A stretch of 64,000 bases of DNA, from IMG/VR virus record IMGVR_UViG_3300043427_001988, positions 1-64,000 of that record; one strand, 5' to 3'. Of the stretch, positions 18,298-27,031 are shown in pieces. This DNA comes from a virus. Under the pieces are notes generated by a model. That model saw nothing but the letters and a program-made list of their open reading frames with translations, did not search any database and was not told the DNA's origin. Within the stretch, counting starts at the first letter, position 1, and every line of letters starts with the position of its first letter. A program made the position numbers and the translations under genes.

Positions 18298-19451
18298 TCA
18301 GACTTGCCGGTAATACCGGAGAGCAATTTCTTTTGATACCAGATTTGCTGTGTTGATGCAACCACCCCTGCATCAAGGAACGGCGTGCCATCCTGGTATA
18401 CAAGTGGTCCCTTCCAAAGGGTTTTACCACTAGCCAGCATCGCAATAAACTGGTCTAATGCAGCGTTTTCCGTAAAGGCCTCTCCGCGAGTAAAGCCGAT
18501 ACCATTTGTGTCCATACTGTCAAAGTCGTCCCAGTTTGGTGCAAACCATACAAAGTCTGGTTGGTATGCGCGGTTCTTTTGTGCGTCGGCAAGGCGCATG
18601 TACTCTGGGTACCAGTTAAAGTACGGAACACCAAGACATGCTTCAGGACCTTTCTCACAGGCTTCTGGGTGGTCATAGGGCAGTGAGTACACGTCCTTTC
18701 CATCAGCACGGTGCTTTGCGACTTGTACCGCAACGTCTGGGGTGTCAATACCGCCCATGATAACATCGTGACCGGTAGATACAAAGTCCCCCACAATCGT
18801 TACGGGGTCAAGCGTAACACCTGGGATATTAAACCAGAATCCTACCCATACGACATTAAACGAAAGTGGTTCGGTTTGCCCGCGGAGTGCAGTCCAGCAG
18901 TAGTTCGCGCCCAGGTAGGCCGAGTTGACAAGACGGCGGGTTTCGTCGTTAATGAGTGGCCCGACGTAGCCAATCTTACCGGTCTTCGTGGAAAGGGCTG
19001 CTGCACAACCGGCAATCATCTTGCCGTATTCCATCTGACCCATCACGTTCCCGAGGTTATCTGGAGCCTTTCCTGTGATACGGTCATCGCCTGATGCGTG
19101 AACAAACTTGATTTGGGGATGGGCAAGAGCCGCGTTGCGGGTGCCGTCCTTAAAGTCATCCGAGTTGGTGATAATCATGGTAGCACCCTGACCAATCAAC
19201 TCCTCAATTACTTGCTCTACCTTAACATTGGGTCGGTCAGCTGGGTTAACCTTGTCTACATAGACGTACTTAATTCCCGCATCTTTCTCCACACGAAGCA
19301 TGGCATCGTGGTGTGCTTGGCTCCACCCGCCGTCGTTAATTGGCCCGACCAACACCATACCAATCGTGGTGGTCTGGGTTTCTGCGGGACTTGCCCCACA
19401 GGCCATGAGCATTACGGCGATAATCGCCATCAGTACTGTTCGCAAAATCAT
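18294..19451 (-). CDS. BMP-family (PnrA-like) substrate-binding lipoprotein (385 aa)
   Basis: ATG at 19451 with GAGGAG 3-4 nt upstream. Signal peptide with lipobox (LMAC at about 15-18) indicates lipidation and surface display. Core motifs of BMP/Med/PnrA proteins: IGMVLVGPINDGGWSQAHH, a GATMIITNSDDF segment and KTGKIGYVGPL. Cellular homologues bind nucleosides or similar for ABC import. No permease or ATPase is encoded nearby, so it could scavenge for a host transporter or alter the cell surface. Length agrees with bacterial homologues; an extra WYPEYMRLADAQK insertion near residue 270 is present. Probably acquired from a host. Confidence 0.8.
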   Translation of the reverse strand: MILRTVLMAIIAVMLMACGASPAETQTTTIGMVLVGPINDGGWSQAHHDAMLRVEKDAGIKYVYVDKVNPADRPNVKVEQVIEELIGQGATMIITNSDDFKDGTRNAALAHPQIKFVHASGDDRITGKAPDNLGNVMGQMEYGKMIAGCAAALSTKTGKIGYVGPLINDETRRLVNSAYLGANYCWTALRGQTEPLSFNVVWVGFWFNIPGVTLDPVTIVGDFVSTGHDVIMGGIDTPDVAVQVAKHRADGKDVYSLPYDHPEACEKGPEACLGVPYFNWYPEYMRLADAQKNRAYQPDFVWFAPNWDDFDSMDTNGIGFTRGEAFTENAALDQFIAMLASGKTLWKGPLVYQDGTPFLDAGVVASTQQIWYQKKLLSGITGKSE

Positions 19452-19641
19452 TTCTCCTCAAAAATATGGTACGGCAAAGTGCGTAGTAGCCCGCCGTGGG
19501 CCGTTCACAGGTGCCACCTGTAGGTTCTTCTAGCTACGTTTTCATAAAGTCATGATAGTACTCGTATGGCTAGTACTTCGCTATCATGTGCACTTCGGCC
19601 GTGCCAAAGCTACCAAGAATAGTAGAAACTACGCTTAACCT
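19452..19641 (-). ncRNA. Structured ~190-nt 5' leader of the lipoprotein operon
   Basis: Between the promoter and the ATG lie several complementary segments (leftward): GCGTAG near the 5' end with CTACGC near the 3' end, closing the whole; CATGAT/ATCATG with AGTACT/AGTACT; ACAGGT-GGC-ACCTGT; GCCC-ACGGC-GGGC; and an alternative ACGGC/GCCGT pair that would compete with the closing helix. This layout resembles a riboswitch or leader attenuator. I recognise no known class. Confidence 0.45.
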
Positions 19642-19647
19642 ATAGAT

Positions 19648-19676
19648 AGTATAGCAGGTTTTGTTTCCCTTGTCAA
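19648..19676 (-). promoter_or_regulatory. Sigma-70 promoter of the lipoprotein operon
   Basis: Leftward TTGACA (19676-19671), 17 bp, TATACT (19653-19648). Confidence 0.85.
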
Positions 19677-19680
19677 GAGA

Positions 19681-20880
19681 TTAAAGGTTCATTGGGTTCT
19701 GTGCTTGCCAATGTGCAATACGTTTCTCGGCGATTTCTTTATATTCCTCGCTAAGTTCAATTCCAATAAACTGCATCCCCTCTAATACAGCCGCACATCC
19801 CGTACTTCCACTCCCCATAAACGGGTCTAATACAACTCCATTTGGTGGCGTGACGAGGCGCACGAGGTAGCGCATGAGGGCAATAGGTTTGACGGTGGGG
19901 TGGTGGTTGGCTCGTGCATCGCTCGCATCCAGCCCAGCCTCCCGCTCAGCCTTCGACGCTTTGGCGGTGTAGAAAAAGCGTGACGGCGTTGCATCACTCT
20001 GCTCGTCCAATGCCTCGCCTGCGCTCTCGTCGAGGATGACGTTGGCAGGCCAGCGGCCGGAGGGTTGCACGAATTGGCCCGCTCCACCTGGCTTTTTACC
20101 ATTGAAGTACTGGTCTACTTCTCGTGTGGTATTTCCATATGAACCACCATTCAAATCATCATCCGTCGCCACCCTGCACCCATCAATGTTGAGCGCACCG
20201 GTGCCCCACGTCAAAACATTGTCGGCAACGGTGCCGGTCAGTGGTTTGCGGGCAAGCACGGCAGGCTCATGAGCTGGCTTGATGGCAGTGCCCCAACCGT
20301 GCCACTGCTTTGCGAGGTCGGTGGCGGGAGTGTTTCCAGCGTGTTCGTGATAGCCAACTTCTCTTGCTTTAGTTAGCCGGGGTCTTTCGTCAAGTTCATT
20401 TGATAAACCTTTTCCGGCTGTACTTTTTGGAGTAATTGGAGTTCTTATTAACTCCCTCTCCGCACCTGCCTGCTTATCCAACGCCTTGCTGACATCGTGC
20501 GACTTCGGAAACCCCGAGCCATACAGCCACATAATTGTATCTCTAATTTCAAAGCCTGCTAAACGAAGTGATATAGTCATCAAATCAACAGTACGTGTCC
20601 CTGCGAAACAAATAAGATGTCCGCCGGGTTTTAATACACGAAATACTTCAGACCAAATAGCAGGTGGGGGTACAAAGCCATCCCAGTCTTTCCCCATAAA
20701 CCCTTTTCCTTCAGGAATGTAGGCTGGGTCATTTGTTAGCCATGTAGTAAGCGTTGTGCGGATTTTCTTTTCATCAAAAGAACTTAACCCGTAGGGTGGG
20801 TCAGTTACTATTGAATCAACACTGTTATCCGGAAACTCTTTTAGCACTTCTAGGCTATTTCCTACTCGTAAATCAATCAT
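19681..20880 (-). CDS. Site-specific DNA methyltransferase, beta-class (399 aa)
   Basis: ATG at 20880 with AAGGAG 4 nt upstream. Motif IV DPPY at about residue 27 precedes motif I DPFMGSGSTG near 355, the order of beta-class amino-methyltransferases (N6-adenine or N4-cytosine). Segment FRVLKPGGHLICFAGTRT and the C-terminal IGIELSEEY fit the SAM-binding fold. A variable insert (about 130-300) would hold target recognition. No restriction enzyme is adjacent, so it likely protects or marks phage DNA. Confidence 0.85.
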   Translation of the reverse strand: MIDLRVGNSLEVLKEFPDNSVDSIVTDPPYGLSSFDEKKIRTTLTTWLTNDPAYIPEGKGFMGKDWDGFVPPPAIWSEVFRVLKPGGHLICFAGTRTVDLMTISLRLAGFEIRDTIMWLYGSGFPKSHDVSKALDKQAGAERELIRTPITPKSTAGKGLSNELDERPRLTKAREVGYHEHAGNTPATDLAKQWHGWGTAIKPAHEPAVLARKPLTGTVADNVLTWGTGALNIDGCRVATDDDLNGGSYGNTTREVDQYFNGKKPGGAGQFVQPSGRWPANVILDESAGEALDEQSDATPSRFFYTAKASKAEREAGLDASDARANHHPTVKPIALMRYLVRLVTPPNGVVLDPFMGSGSTGCAAVLEGMQFIGIELSEEYKEIAEKRIAHWQAQNPMNL

Positions 20881-20888
20881 ATAACTCC

Positions 20889-20923
20889 TTAAAATAAAAA
20901 GAGAACGCCCCCGAAGGGGCGTT
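20889..20923 (-). terminator. Strong intrinsic terminator before the methyltransferase
   Basis: Leftward AACGCCCC-TTCG-GGGGCGTT (20923-20904), a UUCG tetraloop stem, followed by CTCTTTTTATTTT. It separates holin and methyltransferase genes; no promoter fits between it and the methyltransferase start, so the latter depends on readthrough. Confidence 0.9.
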
Positions 20924-20925
20924 TC

Positions 20926-21354
20926 TTAACCCTCCGCTTTCTGAATGCCAATCTCGACAACGAGTTGTTCAGGCTTGTCTTGCCGAAGAATATTCTCGGC
21001 AATTTCCTTTGTTAACACGGGTTCCATGTTCTCTACAGCGAGTTGTTTTGCGTGGCTCGCTACCACGTCCTGGGGATAGATAAACCAATGCAGGTTTAGT
21101 GCCTTAAAGAACGTTTGATATACACCCTGACTAATCGTAAAGATAGTCAGGAAGTTTGCGGTAAGCGATGTGGGGGTTAATTGCCCTTCAATATACGCGG
21201 TAAGTGTCGCGAGTACAACCGAAAGAGCCACCGCTAAACCGAACTTATAGTGACTCGGCCAGCTCAAACGCTTTAGCCACAGGATAACAATAGGGATAAC
21301 GGTACCACTCAACACCATACTAATCGTTTGGGCGAGTTGCATTTCTGGGTTCAT
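20926..21354 (-). CDS. Probable holin (142 aa)
   Basis: ATG at 21354, ATGA overlap with the preceding gene, GGAG 5 nt upstream. Three hydrophobic segments in the first 90 residues (VLSGTVIPIVILWL; FGLAVALSVVLATLTAYI; ANFLTIFTISQGVYQTFF), then a charged cytoplasmic-type tail. Size, topology and position next to the endolysin fit a holin, which opens the membrane at lysis. The long C-terminal tail is unusual. Confidence 0.65.
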   Translation of the reverse strand: MNPEMQLAQTISMVLSGTVIPIVILWLKRLSWPSHYKFGLAVALSVVLATLTAYIEGQLTPTSLTANFLTIFTISQGVYQTFFKALNLHWFIYPQDVVASHAKQLAVENMEPVLTKEIAENILRQDKPEQLVVEIGIQKAEG

Positions 21355-21671
21355 AGATGCTCCATTTTCTCGCTCATTTCGGCGAGTTTCTTTTCTAAAT
21401 GTTCTACTCGTGCAATCAAGGCCTGCCGCTCAGCGGTAAGTTGGGCGTTTAATTGCACAAGCTCTTGATTACGCTCAGAGAGTCTGCGATTATCTTCTTC
21501 TAGAGCACTGATGCGTTCGCTGTGTTGTTTAATAAGTTGGAGAAGGTCATCTCGAAAGTTTGTTTCGGCGGAATTTTTATTCCCTTTAAAGGCAACAAGA
21601 GAACCGACTGCTCCAACAATAAGACTGACAAGGGCGGTGAGCGCATCGCTTAAATTAAAGTTTTCTGACAC
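21351..21671 (-). CDS. Membrane-anchored coiled-coil protein (106 aa)
   Basis: GTG start at 21671, GGAG 6 nt upstream, 3 nt after the endolysin stop. One membrane span (ALTALVSLIVGAVGSLVAF) followed by about 70 residues of coiled coil (ISALEEDNRRLSERNQELVQ). In a lysis cassette this could be a holin partner, antiholin or spanin-like protein; no lipobox is seen. Confidence 0.65.
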   Translation of the reverse strand: MSENFNLSDALTALVSLIVGAVGSLVAFKGNKNSAETNFRDDLLQLIKQHSERISALEEDNRRLSERNQELVQLNAQLTAERQALIARVEHLEKKLAEMSEKMEHL

Positions 21672-21674
21672 AAG

Positions 21675-22391
21675 TTACTCCACAGTGTGATGATGAGATA
21701 AAAGTGGCTCAAAGATATAGCCGAGGCCAAGTGCGTATCGCCACCGGTTATTTCCGGTAATCTCCTCACCAAAAACTACATCACCACCAAAAGAAAACAC
21801 TGAGGAATTCTCTGGGAGTGTTGTAATTACTTGGGAATTTCGTGTAGGACTTTTTCGTACATTCGTGCGTGTGTTAGTTTTATAGATAGTATATGGGCGT
21901 AAAAAGTGCTTCGACCAGTATGTAAAAAATTCGTCAGTAACCCCAGATGGGTCAATCTTTCTCCCTGGTGGAGTAGCGATGTAGCGGTGGGTAACTCTTT
22001 CTAAAAGAGGGAACTTACGCGCTAGCGTGGTGATACCCATCCACATCTCTCCAGTCCAAAACCCCTCGCCTGGCGTAAAGTGAACCTCTACACCAACTGC
22101 ATGAGGATTTCCATATTTATTTAAGTCTCTGGTGCGTCCTGTATGCCACGCCATGTAGTTTGCAGGGTCAAGCATCTGTACTACCTCACCTTGTTTTGAA
22201 ACAAGATAGTGTGCAGATACATCGGGGGAGTTTAAAAGAAAATTAAGCTCATTCTCAAACTTCGTTCCTACTCGTCCGTTCGTAGTATGGATAACAAGGC
22301 TTCGATATGGAATTGCGTTACTCCTCTGGCTGTACCCCGTCCCTGGCGGGAGGCGATTGTTCTTCTGGAACTCGGGGCGAACTATTATCAT
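21675..22391 (-). CDS. Endolysin: N-acetylmuramoyl-L-alanine amidase (Amidase_2) with SH3b (238 aa)
   Basis: Amidase_2 core: SLVIHTTNG (zinc His near 35), DVSAHYLVSKQGEVVQML, AVGVEVHF, VTHRYIA (His near 142) and GRKIDPSG (Asp near 153). A C-terminal SH3b-like domain (RTNVRKSPTRNSQVITTLPE) probably binds the cell wall. It cleaves the amide bond between MurNAc and L-Ala. Start uncertain: ATG 22391 overlaps the portal gene by 74 nt and has AGGAGG 12 nt upstream; an ATT at 22311 has GAGGAG 7 nt upstream but would leave only a few residues before the domain. Confidence 0.8.
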   Translation of the reverse strand: MIIVRPEFQKNNRLPPGTGYSQRSNAIPYRSLVIHTTNGRVGTKFENELNFLLNSPDVSAHYLVSKQGEVVQMLDPANYMAWHTGRTRDLNKYGNPHAVGVEVHFTPGEGFWTGEMWMGITTLARKFPLLERVTHRYIATPPGRKIDPSGVTDEFFTYWSKHFLRPYTIYKTNTRTNVRKSPTRNSQVITTLPENSSVFSFGGDVVFGEEITGNNRWRYALGLGYIFEPLLSHHHTVE

Positions 22392-23757
22392 TTTCGGTTG
22401 GCACCTCCTGTACGACTTCGGTATCAATTTTCTCCTGCTCATCCTCATAGGTAGTACCGTAAAGTTGAGCAATTGTGTCTTTACTGATAGCCCCAATCTG
22501 CTGTGCTTGTATCGCCAGCTGAGTGAGCGCAGTAATATCTTGAATGGGTATTGGACTAAAGAATGGCTTTGGGTACCAAGAAAAGTTATTGGCTTCTGCA
22601 AGCTCTTTGTATGCGTGTTCAACCCATAGAAGAATCGCTTCGCGTAGGTCATTGAGTGTGGAAATTGGTCCAAGACTTGCGGTCTTATTATCAGTTGAAT
22701 TACTGCGTAACGTTTCCCCCACGGCTAGGATTCGCGGGAACCCGAGGGCGAGGAAGATGTCCGCATTTGGTTCTACGTACTTAGCCTCATTTAACAGGGC
22801 TTCCATTGGCGGAAATACCCAGCTGATTTCTACCGTATGATTCGTGAAGAGGTTAAACACCCTATCACCAGTCACTGCGGCGTTTGCTAGGACCGTCTCG
22901 GTTGCATTGATGTCATCATCCGTTGCGGGGAATGTGTCGCTACCAATCTTTACATGGCGCAAAAGCTCACTCGCTCTTGCAGCAATACTGCGGTCCATTT
23001 GTTTCAAATAGTACTTATGCTGGAGTGCGTAGAGTGCATTTTGAAGAAATGGCTTTGGATAATCGTCGTAAGAACGGAGCTTTCGGTAAATTGGGCGCAC
23101 ATTTTCCAGCGGGAAAAGGCGTTGCCCTTTTTCTACTGCACGGACAAATGCAGGGAATTCGCGCACGAGTTCTTGATACCCTTGCTTATCGCTGGTACCG
23201 TCTCTGCGCTTTCCCTTGGTCAGAATAAAGTCTACCTCAGCGTCTGGTACTTTGAAGAATACCAGGCGAGACGTACCGATAGGGCGACGCTTCAGCTCAA
23301 TAAACTCAGGATTACGCACCCAGAACTCATTCGGGAACTGTACACGCTTTCGCCCCAGCGTAGAATCAACTTTATTTCCCATGATAGACTGCGTGGTCAT
23401 TTCAGGAACACTCATTCCATGAATGAAGTAATCCAACGCAACAATCTTGAGATACGGCTGAAGAAACTCTGCGACCGCATCGAAGTACTTTACACCCTCT
23501 TGAGGATTATCTTTATCACGGCGATTGCGAAGTTGCGTCATCGACATATCTACCATGCGGTCAATCACGGTACCGACAATGGTATCGTTATCGTAGTAAA
23601 ACCGGCAGAACTTAATTAACTCGTGGTAGGTGTACTTTTTAGAATTATCAAAAGGCAACGTTGTGGGGTCATAATACCCAGCAACGAATTGGTTATTTAC
23701 GAAGAATGGAGACGGCATATATGCCGCTACACTTCGTTTAGGTTGCGCTAAAGTCAT
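22318..23757 (-). CDS. Portal protein (479 aa)
   Basis: ATG at 23757, AGAGG 4-5 nt upstream, one base after the terminase stop. Directly downstream of the large terminase, it is mostly alpha/beta with segments such as KFCRFYYDNDTIVGTVIDRM and a Gln/Pro/Glu-rich flexible tail, as in dodecameric portals that form the packaging vertex. The LGFPRILAVGETLRSNS segment resembles the portal region before the C-terminal helix. Assignment is by position, length and composition. Confidence 0.75.
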   Translation of the reverse strand: MTLAQPKRSVAAYMPSPFFVNNQFVAGYYDPTTLPFDNSKKYTYHELIKFCRFYYDNDTIVGTVIDRMVDMSMTQLRNRRDKDNPQEGVKYFDAVAEFLQPYLKIVALDYFIHGMSVPEMTTQSIMGNKVDSTLGRKRVQFPNEFWVRNPEFIELKRRPIGTSRLVFFKVPDAEVDFILTKGKRRDGTSDKQGYQELVREFPAFVRAVEKGQRLFPLENVRPIYRKLRSYDDYPKPFLQNALYALQHKYYLKQMDRSIAARASELLRHVKIGSDTFPATDDDINATETVLANAAVTGDRVFNLFTNHTVEISWVFPPMEALLNEAKYVEPNADIFLALGFPRILAVGETLRSNSTDNKTASLGPISTLNDLREAILLWVEHAYKELAEANNFSWYPKPFFSPIPIQDITALTQLAIQAQQIGAISKDTIAQLYGTTYEDEQEKIDTEVVQEVPTENDNSSPRVPEEQSPPARDGVQPEE

Positions 23758-23758
23758 G

Positions 23759-26362
23759 TTACCTCTCTGTAGTCTTTGCGGATGGTCTGCCTAGGGCGAC
23801 CGATTGTGCGATGTTATCAATTTTTCCACGAAGTGCGTAAATAAAACACAAGTAACTTGCAAAGATGTGGTCATCATCAGCAGCCCCGCTTCCACGGTCG
23901 CTCATAATGAAGTAGTGGTCGTTTCCAGTAATTCTACGCTGTCGGGTTAATCGCTCGAGTTGCGAAATACCCTCCACATCAATTTCCGAAAATACCACGC
24001 GCCCTTCTGTAACCATTCTGGCAAGCTCCTTACCACCCCATGAACGGAAAACTTCAGTGAGTTCAGTATCGTCCTCGGTTCGCCCAACTGGCACACGCTC
24101 GTTAAATAGTACGCTAACCACTCGTTCAGAATATTTATTATTTGCATATTCAGGCCTTGTTGTTAAAGATTGGATAATGCCAGGACCTCCACCACCAGCA
24201 CCTACGTCAATAGCGATGCGACTGGGGTTATAGTGTTTTGTAAGATAGTGAATAATACGTTCTTGCTCTGGATAGTCAATCTTGGTAAGTCGGTATCGCA
24301 CAAATGTTCTATACGTATTTTCGTACAATCCAATAACTTGAATAATCGTCGGGTCGGTAAACCCTGTGTCAATAGACAGAATGATTGTTTCTTGGTTCTT
24401 GACGTTGTGTAGTTTTAGCACTTCTTCGTAGCTTTTTCCCTTCATCTTATCGTTGTTACTAAAGCGATAACTGTAAAAGTCAAACGCTTCGGTTACAAAC
24501 GCATCGCGAGGGATTACCTGGAAGCTTGCACTACCGTGTTTACCAAGTACGAGTTGTTGGAAAATGTCTTCCTCAATACCACCGTATTTCCGTAAAGAAT
24601 CGTTCCAGTCATCTAGCGTGAAGTACGGATTGTTCGGAGAAGGGATGCGGTACTTCTTGTACTTCGCTCTTCGCATATCTAAGTCGTATAGTGCTGAATT
24701 TCTGAGGCCGTTTGGCACGCCGCAGTACACTTCCTGTACCTTTGGTTCCCAGGTATTCAACGTGGGTTGAAGCTGATTAAACGCGGTCATTGGGAATAAC
24801 TGCATCTCATCACCAGCAATCTTAGGGATATGCAGACCGACCAAGTTGTTCGATTCCTTTGTACCCGCAATACGCGCGTAGAAGCGATGATTCCGCCCAC
24901 CAAACTTAAAGTCAAGCGTACCTTTTGACCTATTCACATTATTCCCTAAGAACTCACGTAATAGCGGTGACGTAGTGAATTTGAGAATTACGCGGTCGAG
25001 AAGCGGTGTTAACTGGTTTGTGTTTGGCGTGACTAGTAATTGTTCTGCTGTTTTTGGAAACTCGATGTCATTGTTTACAATCTGGTACGTGAGTAAATCT
25101 TCAATAATTACCGAGTTATGCACAATGACGTACTCAGAAATATAGGTTTCATCAGTATAGACAGACACTGCATACGTAGCGACTTTGTACGGACGCTGTG
25201 TGCGTTTTTGAAGCGGTTCCCAGCGCACTAATGGCGGTGGGTCAATGTCGTCATAGTTGGCTTCAACTCTAACCCCAGGGATTTTAAACGTCTGCCAGAA
25301 CCGTGTTGCAAACTCTTTGCTGATTGTTTCTACGCGCCACATATCGCGATTGTACCGTAAGTTTCGCGCGCTATACTCATCATGCATTCCGATGTGTACC
25401 AGCTTAGTCGCTACGCCAAAGTAGGACAGTACTTCTTGGAAGTCTTTTGCGTATCGTGTGTTAAACACAGGGATGCTGACTTTTTCAAGACTAAGTGTTC
25501 CATACTGGGCGAATACCGCCTCAAGAAAGATTTTAATATTATCAAGTTTTTCTTTCTTTAACCAGTCCAAAGTAGCCGACCGGCGGTATCTTCTCTTTAA
25601 TGTACCAATCTCTTGCTGAATTTGAAAAAGGTAGTGCCTCGATTGCCCCGTGTTATAACGGTCGAAGTAATAATACCCATCCTCAATACGCAGTTTTGTA
25701 AAGATGTTATCGTTAATAAACTTTAACTCTTCTGCAATCTGCTTGTACTTCGGCTTGATTTTTAAATGACTCTTTAGCCGCATACGAGAGAGGGCATCAT
25801 ACCCCAAAAGGCGTAACTCAAACCAGCTGTACGAATCGTTTACGCAGTGGTCAGTAGGGAGGTAATTTGCAATACCGACTAAGTCGCCGAGTTTTAAGTC
25901 ACCAGCCAGTACAAATCCATGCGGAGTGAGTACGGGGTGATTTTCAGTACATTCTAGCTCGTGTCCAGTAGGAAACTCATATGTGTACGTGTATGTCCAT
26001 TTGTCAGGAGTTACTACCCCTCGACGCTGACGAAACTTCCCGTCAGTTGTGTACGCGTAGGTAATAAAGGAGCCTTTCTGCTCAAGTTGTCGGATAGACT
26101 TAAATCCATCAATCGTGTAGATTTTCGCGTTGAGTGGTTGGCACTTACCGATGGAACGCCCGCCAGTAATAATAATGTGCTTGTTTTGGTCGGTGAGGAT
26201 TTCTTTTTGATATGGTCGGTGTTTGAATTCTTCCGCAGGCCAGTTATTCTTGTTCATGTCCCCGTTATTTGTAGAACGGAGAAACTCATTAAGCCAGATA
26301 GGGTCTTCCATAATCTCAAGGAGAGCTAACTCTGGCTCTTCAATCTTTTTCTGGAGTGGCAT
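23759..26362 (-). CDS. terL: Terminase large subunit interrupted by an intein (867 aa precursor)
   Basis: The extein ATPase has Walker A GGRSIGK-S (split by the intein after Lys73), Walker B-like IAGDEMQ, and a C-terminal RNase H-fold nuclease with LSIDTGFTD, IAIDVGAGGGG and DDDHIFASY. It pumps DNA into the prohead and cuts concatemers. The mature spliced product would be 524 residues. ATG at 26362 overlaps the preceding gene by 23 nt. Without splicing the P-loop is broken, so packaging depends on intein excision. Confidence 0.9.
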   Translation of the reverse strand: MPLQKKIEEPELALLEIMEDPIWLNEFLRSTNNGDMNKNNWPAEEFKHRPYQKEILTDQNKHIIITGGRSIGKCQPLNAKIYTIDGFKSIRQLEQKGSFITYAYTTDGKFRQRRGVVTPDKWTYTYTYEFPTGHELECTENHPVLTPHGFVLAGDLKLGDLVGIANYLPTDHCVNDSYSWFELRLLGYDALSRMRLKSHLKIKPKYKQIAEELKFINDNIFTKLRIEDGYYYFDRYNTGQSRHYLFQIQQEIGTLKRRYRRSATLDWLKKEKLDNIKIFLEAVFAQYGTLSLEKVSIPVFNTRYAKDFQEVLSYFGVATKLVHIGMHDEYSARNLRYNRDMWRVETISKEFATRFWQTFKIPGVRVEANYDDIDPPPLVRWEPLQKRTQRPYKVATYAVSVYTDETYISEYVIVHNSVIIEDLLTYQIVNNDIEFPKTAEQLLVTPNTNQLTPLLDRVILKFTTSPLLREFLGNNVNRSKGTLDFKFGGRNHRFYARIAGTKESNNLVGLHIPKIAGDEMQLFPMTAFNQLQPTLNTWEPKVQEVYCGVPNGLRNSALYDLDMRRAKYKKYRIPSPNNPYFTLDDWNDSLRKYGGIEEDIFQQLVLGKHGSASFQVIPRDAFVTEAFDFYSYRFSNNDKMKGKSYEEVLKLHNVKNQETIILSIDTGFTDPTIIQVIGLYENTYRTFVRYRLTKIDYPEQERIIHYLTKHYNPSRIAIDVGAGGGGPGIIQSLTTRPEYANNKYSERVVSVLFNERVPVGRTEDDTELTEVFRSWGGKELARMVTEGRVVFSEIDVEGISQLERLTRQRRITGNDHYFIMSDRGSGAADDDHIFASYLCFIYALRGKIDNIAQSVALGRPSAKTTER
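25115..26143 (-). other. Intein in the terminase P-loop (343 aa)
   Basis: Residues 74-416 of the precursor. N-terminal block A CQPLNAKIYTIDG, block B TENHPVLTPHG, block F/G YISEYVIVHN followed by Ser as the +1 residue. The central region has vestiges of a LAGLIDADG nuclease (RLLGYDALS; FLEAVFAQYGTLS) in which the acidic catalytic positions look lost. Splicing restores GGRSIGKS. Confidence 0.9.
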
Positions 26363-26978
26363 CGCTCAGAATTACCTCCTCATCAGTTTCTGGAATTAGC
26401 TTATCTTCGCTAGTTTCGGGCTGAATTACCTCGTACAAATACTGCTTGCGCCATTTGTAGTCCTTAATATCAAAAAGCACCCCTTCCGAAGCCGCTTTCC
26501 GCGAGGCCGTAACGCGCTTGCTGCACTGACTGCATTGACACTCGAAGTGAAACGCTGTGTGGTCCATTACTGGAGAAAACCGCGCCAACAGTATTTTACA
26601 ATCTGGGCAGTACACTTTAATCAACCGTTTCTCAAGAAAGTTCTGCGCGTTTACTTTTAAGTCAGTAATGTACGTAGCAAGGCTATCTGTGTTTTCCGAC
26701 TTGCGTGTCTTACGGTCAAGCGCAAGTGCACGTTCAATTTGCAGGTTTCTTTCAATCAAATCGCGCATCGCATTACCGATTTGCTTTACTTCCTCAATGT
26801 TATCAACGGCGGATACCTCTGTGACCGCAAGCATCTCTGCTTGAAGTCGTTCAATAATTACTTGATTATTGATAAGCATGGTGAGATTTGCCTTGTCGTT
26901 GGGTGAATCTAACGTTTCAATATCGTATTTCTGCCCATACTCCTGCAAAATCTCATCAAATCTCTTCTTTTTCGCCAT
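26340..26978 (-). CDS. Zinc-ribbon protein upstream of terminase, candidate small terminase (212 aa)
   Basis: ATG at 26978 with AAGGGG 5 nt upstream. Helical residues 1-110 (coil-like, LIERNLQIERALALDRK) are followed by CPDCKILL and a FECQCSQCSKRV segment, a probable zinc ribbon near residue 125-155, and an acidic tail. Position just before TerL suggests a small terminase or terminase co-factor; no HTH is evident, so this is tentative. Confidence 0.55.
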   Translation of the reverse strand: MAKKKRFDEILQEYGQKYDIETLDSPNDKANLTMLINNQVIIERLQAEMLAVTEVSAVDNIEEVKQIGNAMRDLIERNLQIERALALDRKTRKSENTDSLATYITDLKVNAQNFLEKRLIKVYCPDCKILLARFSPVMDHTAFHFECQCSQCSKRVTASRKAASEGVLFDIKDYKWRKQYLYEVIQPETSEDKLIPETDEEVILSDATPEKD

Positions 26979-26991
26979 AAAAACCCCTTTT

Positions 26992-27031
26992 AGGGAGGGT
27001 AAGTCTCCAAAACTAGAGAAAAACCCTCCCT
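26992..27031 (-). terminator. Long-arm hairpin between ribonucleotide reductase and terminase genes
   Basis: AGGGAGGGT (26992-27000) pairs with ACCCTCCCT (27023-27031), 9 bp with a 22-nt loop. Leftward it is followed by AAAAGGGGTTTTT, which also holds the ribosome site of the next gene. It may attenuate rather than fully stop transcription. Confidence 0.5.

Noticed and set aside
19500-19530. T-box suggested by GGTGGCACC in the same leader
   Set aside because: The segment is part of a self-complementary ACAGGT-GGC-ACCTGT hairpin, lacks the GCG that should follow, and no specifier stem is seen.
19600-19641. Purine riboswitch suggested by GTTTCTAC in the lipoprotein leader
   Set aside because: The matching upstream TATA junction, the two 7-bp hairpins with kissing loops and the downstream junction do not fit the required spacing.
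22954-23619. Rightward 221-codon frame inside the portal gene
   Set aside because: Antisense shadow with no ribosome site; the portal frame has clear context.
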